A DNA stretch of 64,000 nucleotides from Gordius sp. MW1. Its lineage: Eukaryota; Nematomorpha; Gordioida; Gordea; Gordiidae. Positions 22,569-34,530 of the stretch are shown here, in pieces. The DNA lies in contig OZ038530.1 of assembly GCA_964036665.1 (NCBI GenBank), forward strand, positions 7,082,501 through 7,146,500, given 5' to 3'. A program made the position numbers and the translations under genes. The notes under the pieces were generated by a model. That model ran no database searches. It was not told the DNA's origin and saw only the letters and a program-made list of their open reading frames with translations. Position 1 is the first letter of the stretch, and every line of letters begins with the position of its first letter.

Positions 22569-23226
22569 AATGTTAGTCGTTCTTTTCCTCTCATCCCTGG
22601 TACGTCCGTGCCAACGATTTCTATTATTCATGATTTCTTAGTATATGGCTATTCCATCTCAGCCGACTATCGTTTATCAAGTTCACTATAGGTTGTACCC
22701 ATTTTAGCCCTGGCCATTCGTCTATGTTAGATCTTAGTATGCCCTAGGCTCCAGTGTATAATCTAATCTCCATAGCTTATAATAACTCTTTTTACTTCCA
22801 TAGAGTATACCGGTCTTACGATGAATTTGTAAGCTTCTCTTTAACCATATAGGCATCTTCTTACACTACCTCGTATATACTTGGCCATCCTTTCTAAATC
22901 CGTGCATTGACATCTTTTGCGCAATCTTCCTTGAGATGTAGCATAGAGCTAAAGTGTGCAAATTTGTCTATTTTTGGGTATTTCAAATGGTCATTCAGCC
23001 ATGGAGGGGCTTGTAAGCTTCATATCTATATATCCGTTTTTCAGTTGTTGACTACCATATCCAGCTAATCGCTTTGACCACTTTTTGTTTTCTTTGACTA
23101 TTTTCTCCATCGTCTCTTTGCATATCGACATATAGCACATATCAAGAAAGTGGCCTTTGAAATTTCCCGTTAACGTGTCTATAATTATATTGAATAAAAA
23201 GGGGCTTAGAGCAGATCCTCGATGTA
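22569..23226 (-). pseudogene. RTE-type LINE fragment, 5'-truncated
   Basis: On the minus strand, starting at 23226, LHRGSALSPFLFNIIIDTLT (RT motif B) is followed by KRLAGYG and then shifted text matching the thumb and 3' region of the RTE copy at 54002-55226. The catalytic A motif is absent because the copy is truncated within the RT. Several stops are present. The abrupt 5' edge inside RT is the usual result of incomplete reverse transcription. Confidence 0.8.
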
Positions 23227-23459
23227 ATTTAATTTCAAGACGAAAATTATTATAGCTTCGATTACAAGAACGGAAAATAGCAAAAAAATTATAAATGCGA
23301 AAAAAGCAAGAATGCAATATATGCGATAAATTGTCAATATATAGGGAAGAGCGTGGGAATCATAAGTGTACTTAAAATTAACGAAGGTTAACTGGTATCG
23401 TTTCAATTGACAAAAGTTCATTTGTAAAAATCTCTAAATCTCTAAACTCCCGTTCTTTA

Positions 23460-23765
23460 AAAAAATCGCTTCTGTGCAAAATCTAACATAGTCAAAATCT
23501 AATATAGACAATAATTGCTTATGCGCATGCTAGTTTAATAACTTTTTTATGTTTTTAACTCCACAAAATCTAATACAGGCAATAATTGCTTATGCGCATG
23601 CGCAGTTATAAGTGTGACTTAAAACCCTCTGCGTTTGGTAAGTTTTCCAATATTATTATCTATTTTGTAAATTTCACTTCTGTGCAAAATGTATATAGGC
23701 CAAATGTAATATAGGCAAGGGTTAGGGTTAGATCTAGATATAGGGTTAGGGTTAGATTTAGATAT
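23460..23765. repeat. Repeat with GCGCATGC and GGGTTAGGG motifs
   Basis: AATAATTGCTTATGCGCATGC occurs twice (about 23510 and 23582), followed by a short GGCAAGGGTTAGGGTTAG run and a second AGGGTTAGGGTTAG. The ATATAGGCAAGGGTTAGGGTTAGA module is also found at 40470-40505 and 42115-42160. It is an interspersed repeat rather than a chromosome end. Confidence 0.6.
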
Positions 23766-24604
23766 TTAGAGATTTTTACAAATGAACTTTTGTCAATTGA
23801 ACCAGATTCGGTCAACTTGTTTAAAAGTACAAAAACCAAAATGATGGATAATGTAATCCTAACGTCTAAAAACTACGAGGGAAAGGAACTTATGATATAA
23901 TTAATGGGTGAAAGTGTGGGAATGAATGGGTGAGAGTGTGTGAAAATCAAGGAGATAGCGAGTGTGAGAAAAGGCGGGCCACAGCAAAAATGTTTAGAGT
24001 TTTTAACTATCATTGTAATGCAATAATTTGAGGCGTCTTTGGTTTTTTTTAAACACTCAGAGACATTTTGTCTCCCGAGACACCACCAAATCTAATCGCC
24101 AGGCTCCGTGTCATAAAATTTCTCAAATTCTATATCAATTAAGTTTTATCCAGCTTATATAATACAATAATTAATTTAAAAATTTCGTGTCCTTTAATGG
24201 GACATTCGCCCCGATCCCACTTAAAATAAACTTTGAACAATCAGATTTAATTAAGTCATGCTTTGTATCTATATAATATATAAATTATGACAAAATACAC
24301 ATATGGTTAAAATTTTAATGTTATGGGATTATTCTTTCTAAAAACAATTGAAAAGATAAAAGTAACCCAGGTGTAATATCCATTTGCTCAAAAAAATCGA
24401 CATGCCAATCAAAATTTTTTCTCAAATTTTGAAATTAAATTTCTATAGGCTAACGCAAACGTCAATTAACAGATGTTTTCAGTTAATAACCTATAATATT
24501 CACTCATATTTAGCACACTATGCATTTACTTATCTTTTGATATGTGTTGTGGGCTATCGCTCTCAAACGCAGCTTAAGCTGATGATCATTATATCTATGT
24601 TTGT

Positions 24605-24985
24605 AAGCCTATCCTTTTAAGAATCATGCCCAAAATTCAATGAGACAAAATATAATGGTTACAGTTCAAAATGCCACACTCAATATCACGGAAAATTAAA
24701 TCTCAAATGGGGAGGGAATTTGATGTGCATCTAATCCTAACCCTAACCTAAAACGCTGACCTAAAACCTAACCCTGAACCTTAACCCTGTCCCTTAAAGT
24801 TTTATAGTGCAGCAATAATTGTTAAATGCATAAGCATGCGCATTATTAAAATGCGCAGCTATTTGATTGGTCTGTTAAATGCATACGCATTATAAGATCT
24901 TGACAAGCGATTTGTATTTTGTCCCATGGTATTTTGGGAAAATACCCCTTTTAAATGTAATTTTCACTTCTACGCAAAATAAAGA
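24605..24985 (+). repeat. Interspersed repeat also present inverted at 37225-37622
   Basis: The stretch from GAATCATGCCCAAAATTCAATGAGAC to TTTTGGGAAAATACC is repeated in opposite orientation at 37225-37622, including CTAACCCTAACC-type runs, the AACGCTGACCTAAAACC motif and ATGCGCAGCTATTTGATTGG. Part of it occurs at 53065-53150. No coding potential is seen. Confidence 0.8.
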
Positions 24986-25046
24986 AAGCTGGAAATATGG
25001 AAAACTAATCAAATGCATTGACTTTTTCGCAATATATGCGTCACAA

Positions 25047-26453
25047 CAGGGGCGTAGCCAGGATTTTCTCAAGGGGGTAGAAATTTTCCAATTTTTTAAA
25101 AACATTTTTATTTCAATAAATTATTTATAAGGCGGAGCCCCCGAGGAGATGGGGGTCTGGGGACGAAGCCCCCAGCTACGCCCGAAGGGCTTATTTTTCT
25201 ATTTACTAATATAATATTATTAACTAGATGAAATGTTGGAATTTTAGGGAATATATGATGATAAAGCGGTTATTGAAGTAAAAATAAAGTTTGATGTCTA
25301 TATGTTCTACTTCTATTGTTCTATTTCCGTATACAGTGCAAGGCGTACGAATACTCGAAAACTACTGGACCGATTTGCATTTGGCTCGAACAATCTTAAA
25401 ACATGCTCCGGAGTGTCAGGAATAAACTGTGAAATTTTGAGCCAAATCGGATTGGTAGTTTTCCAAAAAAGTTGAGAATCAGGCGCTAAACTGTTCTCGA
25501 AAACTACTGGACCGATTTGGCTCAAACAAATCTTAAAACGTGCTCCGGAGTGTCAGGAATAAACTATGAAATTTTGAGCCAAATCGGTCTGGTATTTTTC
25601 AAAATTGGTGGCGGCATACACACATAGTTTCATTTTTATATATAAGACTAGATGAACCCGGCAAACGTTGTTTTGCCATTTATTTTTGCATTTTGCAGTA
25701 TCACTTTTTAAGTGTTTCTAATGGCTGTAGACTTACACTTTATGAATAATTGACTAAAAACATAAAATATTCATAACGCAGTACAGATATAACCCAAATC
25801 ATTTATGGTAAAGTTTAGCATAAGCCTTAAAGAAATGTCACTGAGTTTTAAATGTAATTTAAGTTTCTTCTACAAAATAAACGCATAACCATGACATAAA
25901 ATACTTTGTAGAATCTAATGTTTATATTCCTCTAGTTCATTCATATGGTAACGGGTCTGACCTGATTTAATATGAAAGAAAATTTTTATGCAGCCATAAA
26001 ACATTTAAGCTTCATATATTATACTGCATAGCATATGACGTCTTTATTAATTGCCAAAACGTATAAAACAAAAAAACGTGACCCTTCGAAAACTACTGGC
26101 CCGATTTGACTCAAATCTTAAAACATGCTCCGGAGTATGGGGAATAAACTCTGAAATTTTGAGCCAAATCGGTCTGGTCGTTATCCAAATTTGGTTTTAT
26201 TAAGTGCCAAAACGTATAAAACAACGTATAAAACAAAAAAACGTGACCCCTCGAAAACTACTGAACCGATTTGGCTCGAACAAATCTTAAAACATGCTCC
26301 GGAGTATGGGGAATAAACTGTGAAACTTTGAGCCAAATCGGTCTGGTAGTTTTCCAAATTTGGCTTTATTAAGTGCCAAAACGTATAAAACAAATTAATT
26401 TTTGGCCAAGGGGGTAAACTATCCGTTTTTCTACCCCCTTGTCTACGCCCCTG
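25047..26453. mobile_element. Non-autonomous hAT-like element with 8-bp target duplication
   Basis: This 1407-bp element is flanked by perfect 8-bp repeats CGTCACAA (25039-25046 and 26454-26461). The ends are inverted: CAGGGGCGTAG at the left, CTACGCCCCTG at the right. Inside are four to five direct copies of a motif reading CGAAAACTACTGGACCGATT ... CTTAAAACATGCTCCGGAGT (25355, 25500, 26088, 26248 and partials). A segment at 25660-25685 reads GAACCCGGCAAACGTTGTTT. It has no transposase. The 8-bp duplication and CAGGGGCGTAG ends fit hAT. Confidence 0.88.
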
Positions 26454-26461
26454 CGTCACAA

Positions 26462-27120
26462 GAACTAAACCCCATACATTAAGGTATAATTATGCTCATC
26501 TATATATTCTTATGTATATATGCATTTACACTTTAAATGTACAATATTTATTTTATTAATAAATTATATATAGACATACATAATCATAATAAAAGAGTAT
26601 TATATTTATTTATACAGAAATACCAAGAATAATAGTATTACTAATTTAACTATCTCACCTTAACAAACCATGAAATTCAAAACAAAACAACTTGGCCAAT
26701 CTTTTCTATAAGTTTTAGAGTACTATGTTTATTTTTACATATTTATAAAAATAGGTAAAATATATTGATACTGTATATATGTATACTTATATATATATAT
26801 AAATACACTTATTTAATAAATATTCATTATATATATTTTTTGTACATATAAACACTAAATATATTTATACTTATATACATACATAATTATATTCTATTGA
26901 ATAAAATTTATGTTTTATGCATATACTTTTATATATATAAACACTTTATATACTTATACATATATGTACACATTATATATTAATAATGCATTAATATATA
27001 TACATATATATATAGCTACTTAATATACATACACTTTAATAAATATATTAAAATATAAGTGTAATATTTAAGTGTTATATAAAAGTTTTAATTGATTTGT
27101 AAATACAAATAAGTTTGAAA
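26462..27120. other. Low-complexity AT-rich sequence
   Basis: ATATATAC-type microsatellite dominates 26755-27060. No gene or element boundary is seen. Confidence 0.6.
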
Positions 27121-27121
27121 T

Positions 27122-28260
27122 ATGTTGTTTAATCACTTGAAGGGAACTATCTTAATCAAAATTTGTTAGCATTTAAAAAAACATTATTATGTCAAACAGC
27201 AATCATTTTTAACACACTATGTTGTTTTATTACTTACAGACTATCTAAATCAACATTTTTAGCATTATAAAAGCAAGAACCTAATTAGGAGAAGCAACAA
27301 TCATTTTTTAAAACTTATATGTTGTTTTATTACTTAAAGACTATCTAAATCACATTTTTAGTTTAGTGGTTGGATATAGTAAAAAGTTAATCATCAGATT
27401 TTAATTATCAAATAATCTTTATTTTAGAGAGATATAACAAAACGCGAGATTAAACATTTGCAGCGAAGATGTAGTAATAAAACATAGGGATAGATATGTA
27501 ACGAAAGTAAATGGAATGGAGTAAAGTATTCCAGTAGTTACCTCATGGGATGGAGTCAGAAGAATTGCGGATGTTCGATCTCAGAATTTAGGATGGATAG
27601 ATGAATTCCGAAGATTCCAATTCGATGTTATTAGTCACTTGGTTACTTGATGTTGCCAATGTCTACAACGCCACAGTAGCATTTTAAAAGCAAAAACCTA
27701 CTTATGTCAAGCAACAATCATTTTTCATAAATGTATATGTTGTTTTATTACTTAAAGACTATCTAAATCAACATTTTTAGCATTTTAAAAGCTAAAACCT
27801 ACTTATGTCAAGCAACAATCATTTTTCACAAATGTATATGTTGTTTTATTATTTAAGGGGAAATCCAAATCAAAATTGTTACCATTTTAAAAGCAAAAAC
27901 CTAATTATGTCAAGCAACAATAATTTTTCACAAATCTATATGTTGTTTTATTATTTAAAGGGAACTATCTAAATCAAATTTTTTAGCATTTTAAAAACAA
28001 AAACCTAATTATGTCATGAAACAATCATTTTTAACAAACTTATATATTGTTCTATTACATTAAAAGACCTTAATAATTTTTTTTTAGTATTTTCAAAGCA
28101 AAAACATAAATATGTCAAGCAACAATCATTTTACAAAAACTTATGTTGTATTACTTGAAAAGAACTATTTAAATCAAAATTTTTAGCATTTTAAAAGCAA
28201 ATCCCATACTATGTCAAGCAACAATCATTTTCGATTTATATGTTGTTTTATTACTTGACG
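27122..28260. repeat. Tandem array, ~100-bp unit, about nine copies
   Basis: The unit core ATGTTGTTTTATTACTTAAAGACTATC ... GTCAAGCAACAATCATTTTT starts near 27122, 27219, 27319, 27737, 27838, 27940, 28045, 28143 and 28240, giving a period of about 97-105 bp. The array is interrupted at 27367-27675 by unrelated sequence. No coding capacity. Confidence 0.85.
27367..27675. mobile_element. 309-bp insertion within the ~100-bp array, possible solo LTR
   Basis: The interruption begins TGGTTGGATAT and ends CAACGCCACA on the plus strand; read on the minus strand it begins TGTGGCGTTG and ends CCA, which fits an LTR with TG...CA ends. Only TAG is shared by both flanks, so a target duplication is not established. 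Confidence 0.4.
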
Positions 28261-28545
28261 GAGAGACACAGGGACAAGGCTAGAAGGTGCACCTAAAAAA
28301 TTTAAAATTTAGAAATCTAAAATAAATTATTAGATGGTAAGTTCTGCCAATATATAATATTAAAAGCTGGACAATAAGAATGAGACTTTGATTTGGGATG
28401 GTGTATCTTAACATCCCATTAGTATTTGAAAGACAAAAAAACATCTAGACGAATTCATTAGTAAGTTATATATATAAACATATACGTATAAATATATAGG
28501 GTACTTAAATATATAAAAGTAAATATGCATATACATTATGTATAT

Positions 28546-28728
28546 TATTATGTCTGGGAACCTTTATTTACTACAGATTTCGAAGCGATACAATAAATAG
28601 AAAAGTGAGTAAAACGTGTATATCAAAAGCATATATAAGTTACAACCAATTAACGATAATTTGATTGACAACACATCGGTAAATAATTATCCCCTGAGGC
28701 GCTTCGCACTCCAATTACCTCTCTACAG
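28546..28728 (-). repeat. Gypsy-3 3' LTR
   Basis: TATTATGTCTGGGAACC...CCTCTCTACA on the plus strand, matching 36513-36692 with small indels. Flanked inward by GTTCCCCCCTTTT, the polypurine tract in the minus orientation. Confidence 0.88.
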
Positions 28729-29150
28729 TTCCCCCCTTTTCACAGACAAAATCCTTAAGGAATGCTGGCGGTGTCCGAATACGCTGCGGGTATCTAGGTT
28801 CTTCTATAGGCGTTCCTGACTGGTTTTGAATTTGTTCCCTTCTAAGTTCCCTGGGTGTTCCTGACTGGTTTTGAATTTGTTCCCTTGTAGCACTTGTTCC
28901 CCAATTTTGCATTTGTTCCCTTGAAGCACTTGTTCCCGCTTCCCTTTCTGATGATATCCTTTGCGGCCACCCGTTCTCTTGTCCCAGTGTGGTCCAATCC
29001 AGGATATTCCGTTTCCTTACTTAATCCACGTGTCGGTGGTGTTTTCTTCCCTGTGCCTATACATCGTAGGACCGACTACCGTGCTTGGCTTTTATCGTGC
29101 CTTCTACCCATTTGCTTGGTCCTAGAAATATACTTACCCAACCAAGTCTC

Positions 29151-29812
29151 CTACGTTGAACATCCGCGGGTTCCCCATTGTTGTAGTACGGTTTTTCTCA
29201 ATACCTCCCATTCGGTTCGCATACGCCTTTTTAGCATTACCTCTGCTGGGCTTTTATTGGTTGTGGGGTGTTTTGTCGATCTGTAGTTTTCCAAAAATCT
29301 ACTTAGCCCTACTTCCAACTCGTTTCTAATAATGGCTTCTTTAATTAATCGTACATATCTTTCTGCCAGACCGTTAGACGCAGGATGGTAAGGAGCTGTC
29401 CATCGCTGATTAATCCCTCTCATCTTGCGAAAATTCTGTAATTCCTGCCCTTTGAATTGCGGCCCGTTATCTGATATTAGCCATGGTGGATTCCCAAATC
29501 TAGCAAACGTTTCGGCAAGTTTTTTTTATAATGATGGTCGCTGTGGTGTCTTCTAATTTTAACACCTCTAACCATTTCGAGCTATTGTCCACCATCACCA
29601 GGTATGACTTACCCTTGAGAGGACCCATGATATCGATATGTTTGAACCCACGGTTTATGGCTAGGTTGACAATCTATCAGCGGTGCCTTTTTCGCCGCCG
29701 CGGCAGTGTAATTGCAATTCCGGCACCCTTTCGCTACGCTCAATAAGTCATCGTCGAGAGTAGGCCACCATATATACTGCCCCGCCACTTCTTGCATTCG
29801 CTTGATACCCAC
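29151..29812 (-). pseudogene. Gypsy-3 integrase, broken
   Basis: The zinc-binding half reads YIWWPTLDDDLLSVAKGCRNC at 29812-29700. The core end reads WTAPYHPASNGLAERYVRLI at 29410-29345 (catalytic Glu in the ASNGLAER motif). These sit in different frames, with decayed sequence between them where the DDE aspartates should be. It is not functional. Confidence 0.82.
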
Positions 29813-29869
29813 GTGGCCCCTATGTAGTCTTTGGAGTGCCGCTCCTCGTAACTTAGCCGGAATTAATAT

Positions 29870-30616
29870 TCATCGTACTTTGTAAAATATTATGTTTTTG
29901 GCTTCGTGTAACTTTGGCAGGTGTTTTTCGTAGGAGCGTTTTAGACCATCTGTGACCATTGTGTTTTGTTTACCTCTCATCCACTCTTTTAACTGACGTA
30001 GCCCGGGATCATCCAAGGTGTGTTGTCTTACCACGTCCAATGATATAAATGGATTTGTCGAGTCTTCTGGCATTTCCTCGCTAACCTGATACGCGGTTTC
30101 GTTTGGTTTTCTGGACAAAAAATCTGCCGCGTTTTCGGATCCCTTGTTGTACACAAATTTGGTCGTGTAGCCTGATACCACGAGCGCCCACCTAGTTAGA
30201 CGTGGTGACCATTGTTCCTTGCCCCTTTTGCTCTGATCAAAAATATATACTAGGGGTCTATGATCCGTCATGATAGTAACGCTTCGTCCTTGTATATATT
30301 CATTGAACTTTTTTAGTCCATAAACCACTGCAAGGGCTTCTCGTTCGATCGTCAAATACCGGCTTTCGCTATCGTTTAATGCTCTTGAAGCATAGGCCAC
30401 CACTTTCCAATTCTCTCCTGGTGCTCGTTGCTGTAAGATGGCCCCTAACCCTGTACCAGAGGCGTCTACAACCAGGCCAGTCTCCCAACCTCCATTAAAG
30501 TATGCCAGTACGGGGGCTTTAGTCAGCGCGGACTTGATGGCTTCAAATGCGCCTTGTTGTTCTCCACCCCAATGGTACAACACGTTTTTTTTCATGAGTT
30601 TTTGAATTGGGTGCAC
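29870..30616 (-). pseudogene. Gypsy-3 RNase H and connection
   Basis: An intact 248-codon frame contains LVVDASGTGLGAILQQRAPG (Asp), YASRALNDSESRYLTIEREA (Glu) and VTIMTDHRPLVYIFD (Asp), followed by the NAADFLSR end motif. It is the best preserved part of the element. The frame is separated from RT by a short shifted stretch. Confidence 0.9.
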
Positions 30617-30831
30617 GATTTTGGCGTAGTCCTTAATAAACTTTGAAAAATATGCTGTAACTCAAGGAACGATTTTATTTCATTTTTGTATGTTAAATTT
30701 TTTCACTGTTTGACCAGTTCGGCTTTATTGTCGTTGATTTTAATCCCCTTGTTACTTATTACGTATCCCAAAAATGTTACTTCCTTGGCCCACGAGATGC
30801 TCTTGGAAATGTTTGGCACGAAACCCCACTT

Positions 30832-31300
30832 TTATAACGTTTCTAGTACTTTGAGTAACCGCTCGTTGTGGATTTCTTCCGTTTCCCCTGCGATTAGTAT
30901 ATCATCGATGTATACCGCTACCCCTTCCATGCCTCCTAATATCTGATCCATTGTTTTTTGGAAAATCGCCGCGTCGCAATTTAAGCCAAAAGGCATTCGG
31001 TTAACTTTAAATAGACCCTTGTGCGTGAAAGTCAATCGTTGGCTCGTCTCTGGACCTAATTCGAGCTGCAGGTACGCTTTCGTTAAGTCCAGCTTAGTAA
31101 AACAACACGCGTTATCGAGTTTATTTAACAAATCGTCGATTTTGGGTAAGGGGTACAACAAATCTTGCGCGTATTTGTTTATAGTAAACCGGTAATCAAT
31201 CCATAATCGCAGAGTCCCATCGCTTTTTTTCACGGGTCGGCTCTATTACCCCATCTCTGACCCATTTATCCAGCTCTTCTTCTACTTCTTTCTTCCACGC
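30832..31300 (-). pseudogene. Gypsy-3 reverse transcriptase
   Basis: CFTKLDLTKAYLQLEL (catalytic Asp), NRMPFGLNCDAAIFQ and VAVYIDDILIAGET (YIDD) are present in one frame to 31233. The upstream part (DGVIEPTREKKR-like) continues in another frame near 31240-31300. It is decayed but recognisable. Confidence 0.9.
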
Positions 31301-31799
31301 CATCGGCACCCACCGTGCGGGGATAAATACGGGATCTATGCCCTCTTTTAACGGTACTTCCACCGTTATTTCCTTGACTGCTTTTGGGAATTCGTTTAGC
31401 TAGCCATCCCATTGCTTCATCACGTGCCGGATCGCGGACTTGGTATCCTTCGGTCTTTCCACGTAATTGACCGCGAACCGTTCCGCCGCAGCTCTGGAGT
31501 TCCAACGAATTCGTCGCCATATTTCGGGCCCGAATTCTTGAATCCAATCGATCCCACACAACGGCGGCCTCGCTACGTGCTACCAATAACGACAGCTGTT
31601 TTCTCGTGTCCCCCATTCGGACATCGGCTTGCACCTTGGCTACGATCTTTATTTCCTTGTGGCCGTACGCGTACACCGTCGGGACGTGCTCTTTGTTGCG
31701 TGGGATTTCCTTCGCCCATCTTCGCGCCGGTATTATCGATACCGTGGCGCCGGCATCGAAGATGCATTGGAATAATTCGTTATTAATATATATATCTAC
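31266..31799 (-). pseudogene. Gypsy-3 protease region
   Basis: ELFQCIFDAGATVSIIPARR near 31775-31715 is an aspartic protease active-site segment with Asp-Ala-Gly in place of the usual Asp-Thr/Ser-Gly. The DNA coding the preceding Val-Asp-Ile-Tyr lies exactly at the ATATCTAC target site, so gag-side sequence at 35889 and protease sequence at 31791 were contiguous before the hAT-like insertion. Confidence 0.78.
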
Positions 31800-32900
31800 T
31801 AGTGTTTCGATCTCGTCTCGTCTCGGTCTCGAAAACAAAATCTCGTCTCGTTTCGGGAGCGGTTAAGAAAATCTCGATCTCGTCTCGGTCTAGAAAAATC
31901 TCGGTCTCGTCTCGTCTCGACGAGAATTCTCGTCTCGTCTCGACTTTTAAAAAATATAAATACGGAATAAAAATTTGTCGAGTGTTTTTAAAAATATTAA
32001 ATCAGGTAAAAAAATCCAAATGGTAAACTTTAATATTTTTCGAAAAATTTTAATACACAAACTTTTTAAAGATTTAGCGGGACAGGTCTCTCATTGACAA
32101 TAGAAAAATATGAATTAATTCATAAAGATAACATTTTATATGGAAAGTACAGGTTCGTGTATTTATTTTATATTGCATAATTATAGAAATTATAGTAAAT
32201 TTGAATGCACCTGCCAACCCTGTTTATAATATGAACAGTAATGCATACGTCAAAACTATGTATTCACATAATGTCTTATTAAGGTTCAAAAATTTGGGAG
32301 GTATACTATTAGTTTAAGCATAAAAACAGTTAAAAAACTTATGACTCAAGATTTAATCTATTACTGTGTCATTTAATATTTTAACTTTTGAAATCGTTAG
32401 GCGGGTGCTCAAAAACCTCGAGCCACCTTAGTTCAAGTTGTAAAATTGTTCAAAGATTGAACACCACTTAATTTACTATTTACAAAAACTCGGGCCTTCG
32501 GCCCTCGTGGGAAGGGGGAGAAGGGAAGGGGAGTAGGGGAAGGGAAGAGGGGAAGGGAAGAGGGGAAGGGAAGAGGGGAAGGGGGAACTCTTCTATACTC
32601 CGTATAAACGTAGCATATTTGCTATGCAATTTATGGGCGAGAAAGGTGGGAAGGGGCGAGAATGCCTATAGGGGGTATTAGATGCAAAATAATTAGTTAA
32701 TTAGTTATAGGCCCTTGTAGGGGAGGACATAGGGTAATTATCAATGTTAACCAATTCAAAAACGAAAAAAAAATTCGATTTATTTGGCCAATGGTCATTT
32801 TTTTATTGGTCAGTAGCCAGCGGACGGTCAAAAATTCATATTATCATTGGTATTAACATGAACAAATATTAATTTAATTTAAAAAAATTAAAAAAAAAAT

Positions 32901-32975
32901 TTGTCCCCTCCCTGACTTGAACCCCACACCTCCAGTTCACAAGCCGGCGCTATAACCACTATACCATGCTGGCTT
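32901..32975 (-). repeat. tRNA-derived (SINE-like) module
   Basis: On the minus strand the 75 bases carry TGGTATAGTGGTTATAGCGCC (box A with a GTGGTTA D-loop), an anticodon-like loop TTGTGAA and GGGGTTCAAGTCAGG (box B). The ends do not pair as an acceptor stem, so it is not a working tRNA gene. It resembles the promoter head of tRNA-derived SINEs. Confidence 0.65.
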
Positions 32976-33699
32976 TAAAATAGTAGAAGTTATTATGTTA
33001 TTTATATAGATGATGAAATAATAAAGTTGTGTTTTATGTTTAGAAAATCAATATATTTCGTCGGTCAGTAGCCAGCGGACGGTCAAAAAGTCATATTATC
33101 AATGGTATTAACAAAAACAAAATATTAATTTAATGTAAAAAAAAAATTAAAAAAAAAGTTTTTTTTTAGTTTTAAAAAAGGCCTAAATTCTTAAACTACC
33201 AGCCCGATTCGCTCGAAACTTTACCCGTAGGTGCCCAGGGCGGCCGGGGGTAAAATAACCTTTTCAGATTCCTAAAATACCTTTTCATTTTAAAAATATC
33301 GGACATTTCCCTGCCACACGTGCGGTGTAATATCTATGACACGTAGAAAAATTTTACTAATTATATAAACTTACGCGCGCCATCTAATAAAGTACAATTC
33401 GTGTTTGAGTTTAATAGTAGATTCAATTTAATTAGAAATAACGGGCTATGCTTATACCTTTGAAGGAGGTTTCGAATTTTGTGTTAGTTTCTATCGATAT
33501 ATTTTATCGTAAATTAGAATCTAATACCTATATTATTTTTTTAAATATTACTTTTTAGGTTTTCTATGAAATCACAATCTAATTAAATGAAATATATTAA
33601 CCCAATAAAAAAATATATATGCATTTATAAGGTTAAAAATATATATTACATAGTTGGCTGTCTGTTAGACCATCTATAATAAATTTTTAGGTTATATAT

Positions 33700-34530
33700 A
33701 AAATTTGGCCAATGGTCATTTTTTTTCATTGGTAAGCAGCCAGGACACGGTAAAAGTGGATATAAATTCATAAGTCAAAAAAAAACGAAAAAAAAAATTT
33801 TCGAATCACATTTTGGCCAATGGTCATTTTTTCCATCGGTCCGGAGCCAGCGGACGGCCAAAAAGTCATAATAGCAATGGTAGTAACAGGAACAATCATA
33901 ATAGTCAAAAAAAACGAAAAAATAAACTCGGATTCACATTTTGGCCAATGGTCATTTTTTTCCATTGGTCAGCAGCCAGCACACGGTAAAAGTGGATATA
34001 AATTCACAAGAGTAAAAAAAACGAAAAAAAAATTTTCGAATCACATTTTGGCCAATGGTCATTTTTTTCCATTGGTCAGCAGCCAGGACACAATAAAAGT
34101 GGATATAAATTCATAATAGTCAAAAAAAAACGAAAAAAAAGTTTTCGAATCACATTTTGGCCAATGGTCATTTTATTCCATTGGTCAGCAGCCAGCGGAC
34201 GGCCAAAAAGTCATAATAGCAATGGTAGGAACAGGAACAATCATAATAGTCAAAAAAAACGAAAAAAATAATTTCGATTCACATTTTGGCCAATGGTCAT
34301 TTTTTTCCATCGGTCAAGAGCCAGCGGACGGCCAAAAAGTCATAATAGCAATGGTAGTAACAGGAACAATCATAATAGTCAAAAAAAACGAAAAAATAAA
34401 CTCGGATTCACATTTTGGCCAATGGTCATTTTTTTCATTGGTCAGCAGCCAACGGACGGCCAAAAAGTCTTATTATCAATGATAGTAACAAGAACAATCA
34501 TAAAAGTCAAATAAAACTCCGGGATTCTAA
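33700..34530. repeat. CCAATGG/CCATTGG minisatellite, ~125-bp unit
   Basis: About six to seven units of TTTTGGCCAATGGTCATTTTTT ... ATTGGTCAGCAGCCAGCGGACGGCC ... ATAGTCAAAAAAAACGAAAAA. Each unit contains CCAATGG and CCATTGG about 17 nt apart, able to form a short hairpin. The same array is present at 4030-4310, 5160-5450, 39380-40300, 42300-43240 and 45030-45830. Confidence 0.85.

Noticed and set aside
24700-24800. CCCTAACCCTAACC run as a chromosome end
   Set aside because: Only a few degenerate units, internal to the window, and the same arrangement recurs inverted at 37485 within a dispersed repeat.
27122-28260. Regular repeats that might be read as a CRISPR-like array
   Set aside because: The whole ~100-bp unit is repeated, with no unique spacers of constant size, and the genome is eukaryotic. 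It is a minisatellite.
32901-32975. Functional tRNA gene with a His-like GTG anticodon loop
   Set aside because: Boxes A and B are present, but the ends do not pair as an acceptor stem, so only a tRNA-derived module is claimed.
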